Shown: positions 36,502 to 44,550, counted from the stretch's first letter. The stretch is DNA of 56,029 bases from Nocardia xishanensis NBRC 101358 (GCF_001613365.1 NZ_BDCF01000052.1:1-56029), one strand, 5' to 3'. Numbers and translations are program-made. Notes: generated from the letters alone by a model not told the origin.

Positions 36502-37011
36502 ATGATCAAAAAGTTGATAGCGGCCGCGGTGCTGACTGTCGCCGCGACCACCGGCATCGCCACCGCGACCGCCAACGGCTCGCCCGGCGGTGTGGTGGCG
36601 GGGGTGGACCGGGGGGTCGAATACAGCGCCTCGGTGGCGCCGGATCGCTCCGGCGCGACGCTCACGCTCGCGTCCGGGACCTTCGAGATCGCGCCGGACG
36701 CGGTGCTGGTGCACGCGCCCGACGGCACGGTGATCGGCAGTCTGCCGACCACTCTGCACACCGTCGCGGGGCAGCAGGTGCAAGTGGCCCCGGTAATCGA
36801 CGAGAGCGCGACGGAATTGACACTCACACCGGTGAGCGGACCCGTCCAGCCCGAACTGGCATTCATCGGCGATGCGGGAACGACGATCGGCGGTATCGCG
36901 ATCGGCTGTGTGATCGGCGCTTTGATCGGCGCGATCTTCCTCATCCTGCCCGCCATTCCCGGCTGCATCATCGGCGCCGTGATCGGCGGGATCATCGGCG
37001 CGAACGCCTGA
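36502..37011 (+). CDS. Secreted glycine-zipper protein (DUF8020-like), paralogue 2
   Basis: 169 aa. Signal peptide MIKKLIAAAVLTVAATTGIA ends near TANGSPGG. The middle domain (GVDRGVEYSASVAPDRSGAT, then LTLASGTFEIAPDAVLVHAP) resembles the protein at 24733 in order and spacing (GVDQGVGYTAAL; GGAFSLDADGKAV). The C-terminus is again a glycine-zipper segment (GGIAIGCVIGALIGAIFLIL), here with two cysteines (IGCVIG and PGCIIG). GGAGA precedes the ATG. Function unknown; secretion or membrane insertion is likely. Confidence 0.8.
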   Translation: MIKKLIAAAVLTVAATTGIATATANGSPGGVVAGVDRGVEYSASVAPDRSGATLTLASGTFEIAPDAVLVHAPDGTVIGSLPTTLHTVAGQQVQVAPVIDESATELTLTPVSGPVQPELAFIGDAGTTIGGIAIGCVIGALIGAIFLILPAIPGCIIGAVIGGIIGANA

Positions 37012-37049
37012 GCCGAGCAATAGCGGGGTGAACGACCCCGCGACCACCC

Positions 37050-37084
37050 GCGGCCCGTTCCGGATGAATTCCGGAACGGGCCGC
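37050..37084 (+). terminator. Terminator hairpin after the second glycine-zipper gene
   Basis: Perfect 15-bp arms (37050-37064 and 37070-37084) with a 5-nt loop start 38 bp after the stop. Confidence 0.8.
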
Positions 37085-37156
37085 TCCCGCGCCCGCGCAA
37101 TTTCCGGACACCCGATATTTCATTCCTCTGTAATCGCTCCTCGTGGTCCTTCCGCA

Positions 37157-37188
37157 CGCTTCGCAGGCGATGCGACGTCTGCGAAGCG
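37157..37188. repeat. Inverted repeat in gene-free DNA
   Basis: CGCTTCGCAG (37157-37166) and CTGCGAAGCG (37179-37188) are perfect inverted arms with a 12-nt spacer. It lies in the 548-bp gene-free stretch 37012-37559. Meaning unknown. Confidence 0.4.
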
Positions 37189-37328
37189 TATGAAGTCGCT
37201 GCGGGAGCCCGGCCGAGGAGCGGAGCCGGGTGGGGGTGTCTGCCCCGGGTTCGCGGGGAGTGTGCGGCGGGGCGTCGATGGCGGCGATGACCGGCGGAAA
37301 TACGTCGAAAATTCGGGGTGTCCAGCTA

Positions 37329-37359
37329 TTGACTAGCCGGAAAAACCGAGGACTATAGG
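37329..37359 (+). promoter_or_regulatory. Candidate promoter in gene-free DNA
   Basis: TTGACT (37329-37334) and TATAGG (37354-37359) are close to -35 and -10 consensus, with a 19-bp spacer (18 bp if the -10 is read as CTATAG). The following 175 bp are unusually AT-rich and hold no recognisable gene. They end in the hairpin at 37536-37554. A short non-coding RNA is possible. Confidence 0.35.
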
Positions 37360-37535
37360 TTGTACACCGGAAACACCGAAGAAGAGTCGTACAAACGGCG
37401 GAGACGTCCAAAGAATGTAGTGACAAATCTTCAAGATCCGGCTAGGCCCCCGGCAAGCCAGTCGAAGACCGGAGAGTCGTTCAGCGACGACTGACGCTCA
37501 CGGAATCGATGGAGACTACCGGGGACTGTTCTGTT

Positions 37536-37554
37536 CGGGGGTTGTTCGCCCCCG
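37536..37554. terminator. Hairpin after the SgcJ-like gene
   Basis: CGGGGG and CCCCCG pair around a 7-nt loop, 6 bp past the minus-strand stop at 37560. It may also end any plus-strand transcript from 37360. Confidence 0.6.
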
Positions 37555-37559
37555 GCTCC

Positions 37560-38009
37560 TCAACCGGCCTTCGGTACGAGCGTGTTGTGCCGCGCCGCCG
37601 TCCACCACCGGCCGTTCTCCTTGACCAGGACGTACAGCGCGACCATCGCCGGGTCCTCGTCGATCGACTCGCCCTCCGTCGTGATGGCCCGCGCCGCCTT
37701 GTGCGCGACCGCGACGTCCGGGCGCAGGAAGACGATGTCGGTCACCTCGTACCGCGCGTACTCGTCCTTCAAGAAACCCGCCAGTCCCGTGCGGGCCGCC
37801 TCCAGCAGCGCCTCCCGCCCGGTGATCACCATGCCCACCGCGTTGCCCGCCGCCGCGTTGGCCGTGAAGCCGCTGACCATCAGCTCCGCGTCCTTGTTGT
37901 TGAAGCCCTCCTCGACATCGGCCACCAACCGCTTGATCGCGGCGATGTCCTCGGTGTGATCCACGGTCGTGTCCTCGACCACCGGCGATTCGTATGTCGT
38001 TGCGTCCAT
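37560..38009 (-). CDS. SgcJ/EcaC-type NTF2-like protein
   Basis: 149 aa from ATG 38009. DIAAIKRLVADVEEGFNNKD, then FTANAAAGNAVGMVITGREA, and VLVKENGRWWTAARHNTLV identify the SnoaL-like SgcJ/EcaC group, whose members are often stress-induced or lie in biosynthetic clusters. No substrate can be assigned. A 20-bp dyad overlapping a TTGACC hexamer stands directly upstream, suggesting control by a MerR-type activator. Confidence 0.85.
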   Translation of the reverse strand: MDATTYESPVVEDTTVDHTEDIAAIKRLVADVEEGFNNKDAELMVSGFTANAAAGNAVGMVITGREALLEAARTGLAGFLKDEYARYEVTDIVFLRPDVAVAHKAARAITTEGESIDEDPAMVALYVLVKENGRWWTAARHNTLVPKAG

Positions 38010-38024
38010 GGCCGTCAGCTTGGT

Positions 38025-38044
38025 ACCTGAACAAAGGTTCAGGT
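38025..38044 (-). promoter_or_regulatory. MerR-type operator/promoter candidate
   Basis: ACCTGAAC-AAAG-GTTCAGGT is a perfect dyad with 8-bp arms. On the minus strand it is preceded by TTGACC overlapping its first bases, as in MerR-family promoters where the dyad fills the long -35/-10 spacer. It begins 15 bp upstream of the gene ending at 37560. No merR gene is nearby. The remaining gap up to 38313 shows nothing else. Confidence 0.5.
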
Positions 38045-38313
38045 CAAATCGGCGGACGGGTCTGCCGCGCCGGGGCGCTAGCGCCCGGTGTTTCCGCGGT
38101 CGCGTAGGCGCGGACGAATGTGTCCGCTCGCGCAGCAGACGGTGAGCCGATCGGTCAGCGCGGCAGGGAGATCCGCCCCTGGGTCGCGCCGTTCCGGACG
38201 TGACGAATGCGCGGTCGAGCGGCTCGAGCCGGTCGACGTTCCCCGGTGAGCTCTCGATCGGACGCGCCGGTTCGATGTGGTGGACTGGAGCGGTGCGGGA
38301 GGACCACGAACAG

Positions 38314-38907
38314 GTGGACGTGCAGGCACGGGTGCGGGAGCGGCTGCGCCCGGTGGCCGAGGCGCTCGGGCGCCGGGGATTGGTGCTGCTGTGCGGCTTC
38401 CCCGCGTCCGGGAAGTCCACGGCCGCGACGTACCTGAGCGACCTGTGCGGCGCGGTGGTGCTGGACAAGGATCGTTTCGTGCCGCTGCTCGAGGAGACGG
38501 TCCTCGAGGCGTTGACCGGCGACCGTGACGACCGCGATTCCGAGACCTATCGGACGCTGATCTCGCCCGGCCTGTACGAGGGACTCATCCGGACCGGATT
38601 GACCGTCGCCGCCGCGGCGCCGGTGGTGCTCGACGCGCCGTTCCTCTCGACGATTCGCAACGCGCATGCCGCGGGACGCACGCTGAGCGACTATGTGCGC
38701 GGCTATCCGGAGGCCGCGCCGTCGATACCGATCGTGACGGTGTGGCTGGACACGCCCGCGGAGGGGATCAAAGCGCGAATGATCGCGCGAGGCGCCGACC
38801 GCGACGCGTCCAAGCTGGCCGAATGGGAGGCATACCGGTCCTCGGTGCTCGAGTCGGGGACCCGCGAAAAGGCTTACGCCGCTTGCGATGTCGTGGTTCC
38901 CAGCTGA
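38314..38907 (+). CDS. P-loop kinase-like ATPase
   Basis: About 197 aa. Walker A is GFPASGKST, followed by VVLDKDRFVPLLEE, PVVLDAPFLSTI and VTVWLDTPAEGIKARMIARG, resembling small P-loop kinases that modify antibiotics or nucleotides (shikimate/chloramphenicol-phosphotransferase-like AAA_33). GTG 38314 has GGGAGG at 11 bp; ATG 38275 and GTG 38293 are alternatives. Substrate unknown. Confidence 0.75.
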   Translation: MDVQARVRERLRPVAEALGRRGLVLLCGFPASGKSTAATYLSDLCGAVVLDKDRFVPLLEETVLEALTGDRDDRDSETYRTLISPGLYEGLIRTGLTVAAAAPVVLDAPFLSTIRNAHAAGRTLSDYVRGYPEAAPSIPIVTVWLDTPAEGIKARMIARGADRDASKLAEWEAYRSSVLESGTREKAYAACDVVVPS

Positions 38908-38931
38908 CGCCGTGGTGTGCCGCCCTGCGAC

Positions 38932-39195
38932 TCAGGCGGATGCGGCCAGCCCGGCAGAGCGCCACGTGTCGGCGAGTTCCTGGAGCGGAATGTCGAGTGC
39001 TTGGCTCAGCGCGACAACGGTGCCGAACGCGGGCGACGGGAGCCGGCCCGTCTCGATCTTGCGCAGCGTCTCCGGCGAAATCCCGGCGGCGGTGGCCACG
39101 TCGGTGAGGTCGCGCGCGCCGCGCGCCGCGCGCAGGCGAGCGCCCAAGCGGCGGCCCGCCTCGATCTGGGCGGGCGTCAACGGCAAACGAACCAT
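38932..39195 (-). CDS. XRE-family helix-turn-helix regulator
   Basis: 87 aa from ATG 39195. After a basic lead (GRRLGARLRAARGARDLTDV) comes the lambda-repressor-like helix-turn-helix VATAAGISPETLRKIETGRL and a terminal helix FGTVVALSQALDIPLQELAD. There is no ligand domain. A perfect 20-bp palindrome lies 16 bp upstream of the start and overlaps the promoter region, so autorepression is likely. The same core dyad occurs before the aminopeptidase gene at 43783, a candidate target. Confidence 0.88.
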   Translation of the reverse strand: MVRLPLTPAQIEAGRRLGARLRAARGARDLTDVATAAGISPETLRKIETGRLPSPAFGTVVALSQALDIPLQELADTWRSAGLAASA

Positions 39196-39210
39196 GCGCC
39201 CCAGGGTAGA

Positions 39211-39230
39211 TGCGGTATTTAAATACCGCA
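39211..39230 (-). promoter_or_regulatory. Perfect 20-bp palindrome, XRE operator candidate
   Basis: TGCGGTATTTAAATACCGCA reads the same on both strands. It contains GGTAT-N4-ATACC, seen also at 26770-26783, 43675-43688 and 43703-43716. Its TATTTAAAT centre would overlap the -10 of the XRE gene. Confidence 0.75.
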
Positions 39231-39348
39231 ATATCCAGCGCGGCCGGACCGCCGACGCGCCTCGGTCACGACGGCTGCGTCAGAACGAGCAGCGCCACCA
39301 GGCCCCAGCCGAGCATCGGGATCGGAAGATCCGCCCGCCCGCGGCGCG

Positions 39349-40686
39349 TCAGGCCTCGAACAGCAGGTACAGGCCGGTGAAGGTGAAGCCGACCATGGTC
39401 AGCATCAGCGCCAGCTGGCCGGTGAGCCGGTGTGCGGGCGGCAGCAGCCGCAGGCAGCGATCGTGGGCGGCGGCGACGCCGAGGATGTGGCCGGTGAGGA
39501 CGGCCAGCACCTCGAGACCGGCCAGCACGGCGGGATGCGTGGACAGGACGTAATGCACGTCGAAGTCGGCCAGCCCGAGGATGTTCCAGCCGCGCTGGAA
39601 CGGATCGGCGCACAGGATCAGCGTCGCCTGACCCTTCTCCACGAGGAAGCTGAGGTAGTGCGCTATCAGGTAGCCCGCCACGATCGGGGTGAGGCTGTGT
39701 GCGAGCCGCCTCGGCAGCAGCGCCCGCTCCGGTTTCGTGAGGCCGCCGGTCGCGCGGGCGGCCGAAGTGAAGACGCCGCCGACCACGGCGATGAACCCGA
39801 GCAGGCCCGCGGTGCGCAGTAGCGTGGTCACCAAGGTGGAGTCGTCACCCACCCGATCGAGGAAGTCACGCCAACTGGCGAACATCGAAAAGCTGTCGAA
39901 GGCAGTGGATCCCAAGAGCGTCGCCGCCACCGCGACCGAACCGGCCAGTGCGGGTGTGCCCGCGAGATTGTTCAGCGGCCACCGCAACACCGGGACGCCG
40001 GTGGCGCGGCGGGCGAAGGGACTCAGCCGCGCCAGCAGACTGCTGTACGCCTCGAGCGGATCGCCGCGCTCGGCCCACACCGTGCCGAACACGACGAGGC
40101 CCGCGGTACCGACGATCAGGTAGCCCAGAAACCAGATCGTCACGGCGAGTACCGAACCCGGTTCGGGGAAAGCCAATTCCAGCCACACGAAAGAGAACAG
40201 ACCGAGCGCCGCGGGACGGTTGCCCCATGCTTCCGGATAGGGCAGCGCCCCGCGCTCCGGCGGTCGCCCGGTCGTCCGGCAGATCACGCGGTGCAGTGCG
40301 CGCGTGGGGGAGAGGGTCTTCCACACAGGCCCCAGCGCCAGCGAGGCCACCATCACCCCGACCCACACGAAGATGTAGACGATCCCCGGCACCGGATTGC
40401 GGGCCGAGTCGGATGAGCCGAAGAACCCGACCGTGAGGACGGCGAGCGCGCCGAGCAGTCCGAGCCCGCCCAGCAACGCGCGCATCGCCGCGGAATCCAC
40501 CACGGTGCGCGCGAACGCGGGCAGCGGCGCACCGGGCGAATCCGGATCGAGTCGCGGCTCGCGCCACGCGAAGGCCAGCACGGCGAAGGAGAACGTCAGC
40601 GCCCATGCCGCACCGATCAGCGCGTAGGACAACGGAATCGGCAGATCGGTCGCACCGGAGATCCCGTGCGCGCTGACTTCTGTCAC
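39349..40686 (-). CDS. Multi-spanning membrane protein, last gene of a four-gene operon
   Basis: 445 aa with about ten hydrophobic segments. It opens with SAHGISGATDLPIPLSYALI and ends with TGHILGVAAAHDRCLRLLPP, then LTGQLALMLTMVGFTFTGLY. From memory, relatives in actinobacteria are sometimes annotated as fenitrothion hydrolase, which says little about the native role. Conserved histidines at membrane edges (HYLSFLVE, DVHYVLSTHP, LTGHILG, AAHDRC) could bind heme or metal; this is inference. Its ATG overlaps the lipoprotein stop as ATGA. Confidence 0.8.
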   Translation of the reverse strand: MTEVSAHGISGATDLPIPLSYALIGAAWALTFSFAVLAFAWREPRLDPDSPGAPLPAFARTVVDSAAMRALLGGLGLLGALAVLTVGFFGSSDSARNPVPGIVYIFVWVGVMVASLALGPVWKTLSPTRALHRVICRTTGRPPERGALPYPEAWGNRPAALGLFSFVWLELAFPEPGSVLAVTIWFLGYLIVGTAGLVVFGTVWAERGDPLEAYSSLLARLSPFARRATGVPVLRWPLNNLAGTPALAGSVAVAATLLGSTAFDSFSMFASWRDFLDRVGDDSTLVTTLLRTAGLLGFIAVVGGVFTSAARATGGLTKPERALLPRRLAHSLTPIVAGYLIAHYLSFLVEKGQATLILCADPFQRGWNILGLADFDVHYVLSTHPAVLAGLEVLAVLTGHILGVAAAHDRCLRLLPPAHRLTGQLALMLTMVGFTFTGLYLLFEA

Positions 40687-41066
40687 GGGCGCACGACCAC
40701 CGTGGCGACGGTCTTGTGCGCGTGGTGCAGCTCGATCTCTACCCGGCCAGGCACCTCCACCGTGAATCGGAAGCGCTGGCCTGCCTCCGGGCGGACCGCG
40801 AAGGTGTACTCCGGCGTGGCGTGCACATGGAGCTCGTCGTCGGCGTCGCTGTCGACCACCAGGTCGATCGGCTGTCCGGCTTCGGCCTCCCTGCGCTCGT
40901 TCACCGGGCTCACCGTCCCGTTCGCGATCCGGAATGCCACGACAAGGGCCTCGGCGGTCGAACTCGCGCCGGGCTGCTTCGTGCCCGGGCTCTCCTCCGT
41001 GGAGCAGCCCAGCGCGGCGGCCGCCACCGCGAGCGCGACCGCCGCGTATCGCCAGGTGCGGGTCAT
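40683..41066 (-). CDS. Lipoprotein with cupredoxin-like domain
   Basis: 127 aa. The lipobox is AAALGC with Cys21 after a hydrophobic signal. The mature domain (VNERREAEAGQPIDLVVDSD, then ELHVHATPEYTFAVRPEAGQ, and VEVPGRVEIELHHAHKTVAT) has the strand pattern of cupredoxin-like folds. Histidines are present, but the classical Cys and Met copper ligands are absent. It is anchored outside the membrane and overlaps both neighbours in the operon (ATGA at each end). Confidence 0.82.
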   Translation of the reverse strand: MTRTWRYAAVALAVAAAALGCSTEESPGTKQPGASSTAEALVVAFRIANGTVSPVNERREAEAGQPIDLVVDSDADDELHVHATPEYTFAVRPEAGQRFRFTVEVPGRVEIELHHAHKTVATVVVRP

Positions 41067-41254
41067 CGGGTCTCCTCGTCGCCGCTCGCGGGGGATGCCG
41101 GGTTCTGTTCGCCCTCGCGCCGCTCGGCGCGGCGGTCGCGCACCGCGACGAGCACGATGATGCCCACCACGGCGAGCGCGGGAAGGAAGGCGGGGATCGC
41201 CAGCAGGAGGGAATGGTCCGCCAGCAGATCCACGCCGTCGGCGTGCGCGGTCAT
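41063..41254 (-). CDS. 63-aa single-span membrane protein
   Basis: Small protein with one membrane helix (LLAIPAFLPALAVVGIIVLV) followed by a basic, then acidic tail (RDRRAERREGEQNPASPASG). Its start overlaps the stop of the large membrane gene and its stop overlaps the lipoprotein start, both as ATGA, which supports real translation. It is probably a small subunit or assembly factor of the same complex. Confidence 0.78.
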   Translation of the reverse strand: MTAHADGVDLLADHSLLLAIPAFLPALAVVGIIVLVAVRDRRAERREGEQNPASPASGDEETR

Positions 41255-43113
41255 CCCGCCGTCACCGGCGCGGCCGCGTCGGTCCCGACGGTGGCCGGAT
41301 AGCGGTCGTTGATCCTGGCCGCGCCCCAAGACAGCGCGCCGATGAGGACCAGGCTGCACACCAGCACGATCAGCGAGGCCGCGCCGAACAGCCATTCCGG
41401 GTGATCGAACGAGCGCTCCCGCTGGAGCACCGTGATCTCGGCGACGAAGGGGCGGGTGAACTCCGGCGGCGCTGCGACCTCCGCCGCGCCGATACCGGCG
41501 TCGTAAGGCATGAAGATCGGCAGCGCGGTCAGCGTGCGGCCATCTTGCAGGCGCAGCACGGTCTTCCAGGAGCCGTGCGCCGGAACGGGTTTCGTCGAGA
41601 CATAGTGGCCGTCGCCGACTCGCCGCAGCTGGTCGACGACCAGGCCGCGGCCCGGGCTGTCCGACCCGACCCCGCCCTGCCAGGCCAGGATCTGGAGCCA
41701 TTCGGGGTCGGCGCCGACCAGGTCGGCCGGGTCGAGCCGTACGTCGGCGGTCACCATGCGGCCGCCGTCGACGGGCTCGGCATCGCGCAGCGCGACGGTG
41801 GCGCTCGCCTGATCGGGAACGCGAATGAGCAGGCCGTTGGTGGTGGCGGCGCCGACGATCAGCACCGCGGCGACCATCATGGCGCGGCGCACCGGCGGGC
41901 GCGGCAGCGGCTCCCCGCGCAGCGCCGTGCCCAGCAGCGCGCCGACGACGCCGCCCGCGATACCGGTCGGCACGGTCATCGCCAGCAGCTCGGGCCACAT
42001 CGCCGCGGGCCACGGATCGACGAACATGGCGTCGACCCAGCGAGATTCGAGCCAGACGCCGACGGTGGCGACCGCGAAGCCCGCCGCCGCGCCCCACCAG
42101 AGCGGCTTGCGCGCCAACGGCAGCAGGGCGAGTAGTTCCACGACCACGGCGGCGCCGAGGTAGAGCGGGAAGACGTTGCGCGGGGCGTCGATGATCGGCC
42201 CGCCGACCAGGAACGCCACCACCCCGCGCACGACGGCGGCGAAGCCGACCACCACGAAGGTGCTGAACGCGCCGAGCGTCGCCCGGGCGGCGACCAGCGT
42301 CACGCTGGCGGCCGCGACGATCAGCATCGGCTGCAGCACCAGCCGGAACTGTTCGACGCCGAAATCGAACTCCACCTGGAACACCGACAGGCCGATGATG
42401 AGGCCGCCGAACGCGAACGCGCGCAGTGTCCAGATCAGGCGGCCGTCGGCGCGGTCCGGGTCCGGCCGGTTGCGGCCGCCCTCGAATTCCAGGAGCAGCA
42501 CGCCGACCAGGGACAGGCCGGCGCCGCCGATCAGCATGAGGTGCGTGGGTCCCCACAGCGTGACGTCCTGGCCGAACATCCGATGCCAGATGTCGTCGAG
42601 CGGAAAGCCGATGAGCGCGTAGAGGCCCGCGCCGGCGATGAGAATGCCGCCGACGGGCGCGTACCAGGTGCGGGTGATCCGCACCGCCGCCGCGCCCGGC
42701 TTCTCGTCCAAGGGCAGCACGATCGCCAGCATCCCGGCCGTGAACAGGAAGAACAGGCCGGCGAGGATGAAGTAGTGCGCCGGGTTGGCCAGCGGCCCCG
42801 CGTCGCGGCCGTTGCCGACGTGCAGGCTGACGTCCCAGATGAAGCCGAGCAGCGCGGTGAGGATGGTGGCCAGGAAGATCACGATGGGCAGGGCCACCCA
42901 GCCGGGCCGGTTGAAGACCGCGCCGATGCGATCGGCGAGGTCGCCGAGCCAAGTGATGCGCCGGGTCCGGTGCAGGTACCCGACCCAGAGCAACGCCACC
43001 GCGATCAGGCCCGCCGAGCCGGTCATGATCGCCACCTGATCCAGCGCCGCGCCACCGCCTTCGGTACCGGGCGCGGCGAGCCGCCCTATCGCTTCGTGCA
43101 TCGTGCCGGACAC
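41251..43113 (-). CDS. Large polytopic membrane protein with extracytoplasmic beta domain, first gene of the operon
   Basis: 620 aa from GTG 43113, with GGAGG at 6 bp; an ATG at 43101 is also possible. About a dozen membrane segments occupy residues 15-425. A soluble region of about 130 residues follows (ATVALRDAEPVDGGRMVTAD to FEAPPEFTRPF-like end), containing VPAHGSWKTVLRLQDGRTL, reminiscent of FixH/YcnJ-type metal-handling domains. A last membrane helix (FGAASLIVLVCSLVLIGALS) precedes a short tail. Histidines occur in WDVSLHVGN, NPAHYFILAG and WGPTHLMLIGG. Function unknown; a redox- or metal-related envelope complex is possible. Confidence 0.78.
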   Translation of the reverse strand: MSGTMHEAIGRLAAPGTEGGGAALDQVAIMTGSAGLIAVALLWVGYLHRTRRITWLGDLADRIGAVFNRPGWVALPIVIFLATILTALLGFIWDVSLHVGNGRDAGPLANPAHYFILAGLFFLFTAGMLAIVLPLDEKPGAAAVRITRTWYAPVGGILIAGAGLYALIGFPLDDIWHRMFGQDVTLWGPTHLMLIGGAGLSLVGVLLLEFEGGRNRPDPDRADGRLIWTLRAFAFGGLIIGLSVFQVEFDFGVEQFRLVLQPMLIVAAASVTLVAARATLGAFSTFVVVGFAAVVRGVVAFLVGGPIIDAPRNVFPLYLGAAVVVELLALLPLARKPLWWGAAAGFAVATVGVWLESRWVDAMFVDPWPAAMWPELLAMTVPTGIAGGVVGALLGTALRGEPLPRPPVRRAMMVAAVLIVGAATTNGLLIRVPDQASATVALRDAEPVDGGRMVTADVRLDPADLVGADPEWLQILAWQGGVGSDSPGRGLVVDQLRRVGDGHYVSTKPVPAHGSWKTVLRLQDGRTLTALPIFMPYDAGIGAAEVAAPPEFTRPFVAEITVLQRERSFDHPEWLFGAASLIVLVCSLVLIGALSWGAARINDRYPATVGTDAAAPVTAG

Positions 43114-43466
43114 GGGAACCTCCAACCGCACTGAGTTTACACTCGTCGCCTTATTGATGTTACGAAAGGTAGCACACACTTGGCGAGATGTGGCCCCTTT
43201 GCATAGTCACACCACGAACGAGCAGCTCAGGTCCCTTTCAATCGGTGTTGGAACGGCCTTCGCGCGCGTCGTGAGGGGTGGCGCGCGGAACGCCCCGGTT
43301 CCGATTCGGGAGCACGACTGTTCACTCGTTCGGCGTGCTGTCGTCCACGGGCTGGATACCCGGTCGCGCCGGGAAATCTCGTCCTCGGCTGCCGGTGTTT
43401 CCGCGCCGGGAAACCGGACACACCCCGAATGGAACGACAACGCCGCGAGAGCGAGAGGGAGGATTC
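43114..43466. other. Divergent gene-free stretch
   Basis: 353 bp between the operon start (minus) and the 48-aa gene (plus). The first 90 bp are AT-rich for this genome and contain GAGT-TTAC-ACTC (43134-43145), a weak dyad that could be an operator. Nothing recognisable was seen in the rest. Confidence 0.4.
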
Positions 43467-43613
43467 ATGGTTTCCCGTGACACGATCGCCCAGCTTCGTC
43501 AGGACATCACCACGGCCGAGGATTGCAACGATCGCCAGGCGGCCGAACGGTTGCGTGCGGAGCTGGCCGAGGCCTTGCGCGCCCAGGAGCAAGGCGAGGA
43601 CGACGCGGAGTAA
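43467..43613 (+). CDS. 48-aa charged helical protein
   Basis: Small ORF from ATG 43467 with a strong GAGGGAGG ribosome site. The product (SRDTIAQLRQDITTAEDCND, then RQAAERLRAELAEALRAQEQ) has heptad-like leucines and alternating charge, as in a short coiled coil. A hairpin follows the stop. No family was recognised. The ribosome site, compact terminator and protein-like composition argue that it is real. Confidence 0.6.
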   Translation: MVSRDTIAQLRQDITTAEDCNDRQAAERLRAELAEALRAQEQGEDDAE

Positions 43614-43630
43614 GGCCGCCCGTCGATGAG

Positions 43631-43654
43631 CGCGCCCGGGGATCGCCGGGCGCG
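43631..43654 (+). terminator. Hairpin after the 48-aa gene
   Basis: CGCGCCCGG (43631-43639) pairs with CCGGGCGCG (43646-43654) around a 6-nt loop, 17 bp past the stop. Confidence 0.65.
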
Positions 43655-43674
43655 ACGAGTTCTCGTGCGCGGTT

Positions 43675-43716
43675 GGTATTCGAATACCGGCACCGCTACG
43701 CTGGTATAAAAATACC
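43675..43716 (+). promoter_or_regulatory. Two GGTAT-N4-ATACC operators before the aminopeptidase gene
   Basis: GGTATTCGAATACC (43675-43688) is a perfect palindrome. GGTATAAAAATACC (43703-43716) has perfect 5-bp arms. Their centres are 28 bp apart. A possible -10 (TATAAA, 43705-43710) lies in the second site and the matching -35 region in the first, so a bound repressor would cover the promoter. The same core is at the XRE gene. Confidence 0.7.
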
Positions 43717-43782
43717 GGTCGACCGTCGGCGCGCTCCGTCGGCGATGGTCCGGCAGTGGAATCGGTGCGGTGGAGGTCGGAA

Positions 43783-44550
43783 ATGGTGGAGTTGAAGTCG
43801 CCCGGGGAGATCGCCCGGATGCGGGTGGCCGGTGAGTTCGTCGCGGACGTGCTCGCCGAGCTGCGCACGCGGGCGCGGGTCGGGGTCAACCTGCTGGACC
43901 TGGAAACCTATGTGCGCGAACGCATCCGGGACCGGGGGGCAGTCTCGTGCTACTGGGATTACGCGCCCTCCTTCGGGCGTGGGCCGTTCCGGAACACGGT
44001 GTGCTTGTCCGTGAACGACGCCGTGCTGCACGGACTTCCGTTCGACTACGTGCTGCGCGACGGCGATGTGCTGAGCATCGACCTCGCGGTCGGCGTCGAC
44101 GGGTGGGTGGCGGATTCGGCGATCACGGTGATCGTCGGTACCGCGGCGGAGGCGGACCTGCGGCTGGTGCGCGCCACCGAGGAGGCGCTCGCCGCGGCCA
44201 TCGCGGTGGCGTTGCCCGGCAACCGCATCGGCGACCTCTCCGCGGCCATCGAAGGGGTGGCGCGCGCCTACGGCTATCCGGTCAACACCGAATTCGGCGG
44301 GCACGGCCTCGGGCGCACCATGCACGAGGACCCGCACGTGCCGAACGCGGGCCGGGCCGGTCGCGGCTATTCGCTGCGGCCGGGCCTGACCATCGCCATC
44401 GAACCCTGGTTCGCCCGCACCACCGACCGCATCTACACCGACGCCGACGGCTGGACCATTCGCTCCGCCGATGGTTCGCGCACCGCGCACTCCGAGCACA
44501 CCGTCGCCATCACGGCCGACGGGCCGCAGGTGCTGACCCGCGCAGCCTGA
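43783..44550 (+). CDS. map: Type I methionine aminopeptidase
   Basis: 255 aa from ATG 43783 with GGAGG at 7 bp. It removes the initiator methionine from nascent proteins. Ligands and active-site residues are visible in order: His in AVLHGLPFDY, Asp-Asp in LSIDLAVGVDGWVADSA, His in GGHGLGRTMHEDPHVPN, Glu in TIAIEPWFAR, and Glu in TAHSEHTVAI. Actinobacteria usually carry more than one map gene; the dedicated operators suggest this is a regulated, non-housekeeping copy. Confidence 0.93.
   Translation: MVELKSPGEIARMRVAGEFVADVLAELRTRARVGVNLLDLETYVRERIRDRGAVSCYWDYAPSFGRGPFRNTVCLSVNDAVLHGLPFDYVLRDGDVLSIDLAVGVDGWVADSAITVIVGTAAEADLRLVRATEEALAAAIAVALPGNRIGDLSAAIEGVARAYGYPVNTEFGGHGLGRTMHEDPHVPNAGRAGRGYSLRPGLTIAIEPWFARTTDRIYTDADGWTIRSADGSRTAHSEHTVAITADGPQVLTRAA

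Noticed and set aside
36992..37426. A 144-codon minus-strand frame across the gene-free stretch
   Set aside because: It overlaps the terminator and the end of the glycine-zipper gene, is arginine-rich, and lacks a ribosome site or motifs.
43207..43440. A 77-codon minus-strand frame in the divergent gap before the 48-aa gene
   Set aside because: No ribosome site, no recognisable domain, and composition like non-coding GC-rich DNA.
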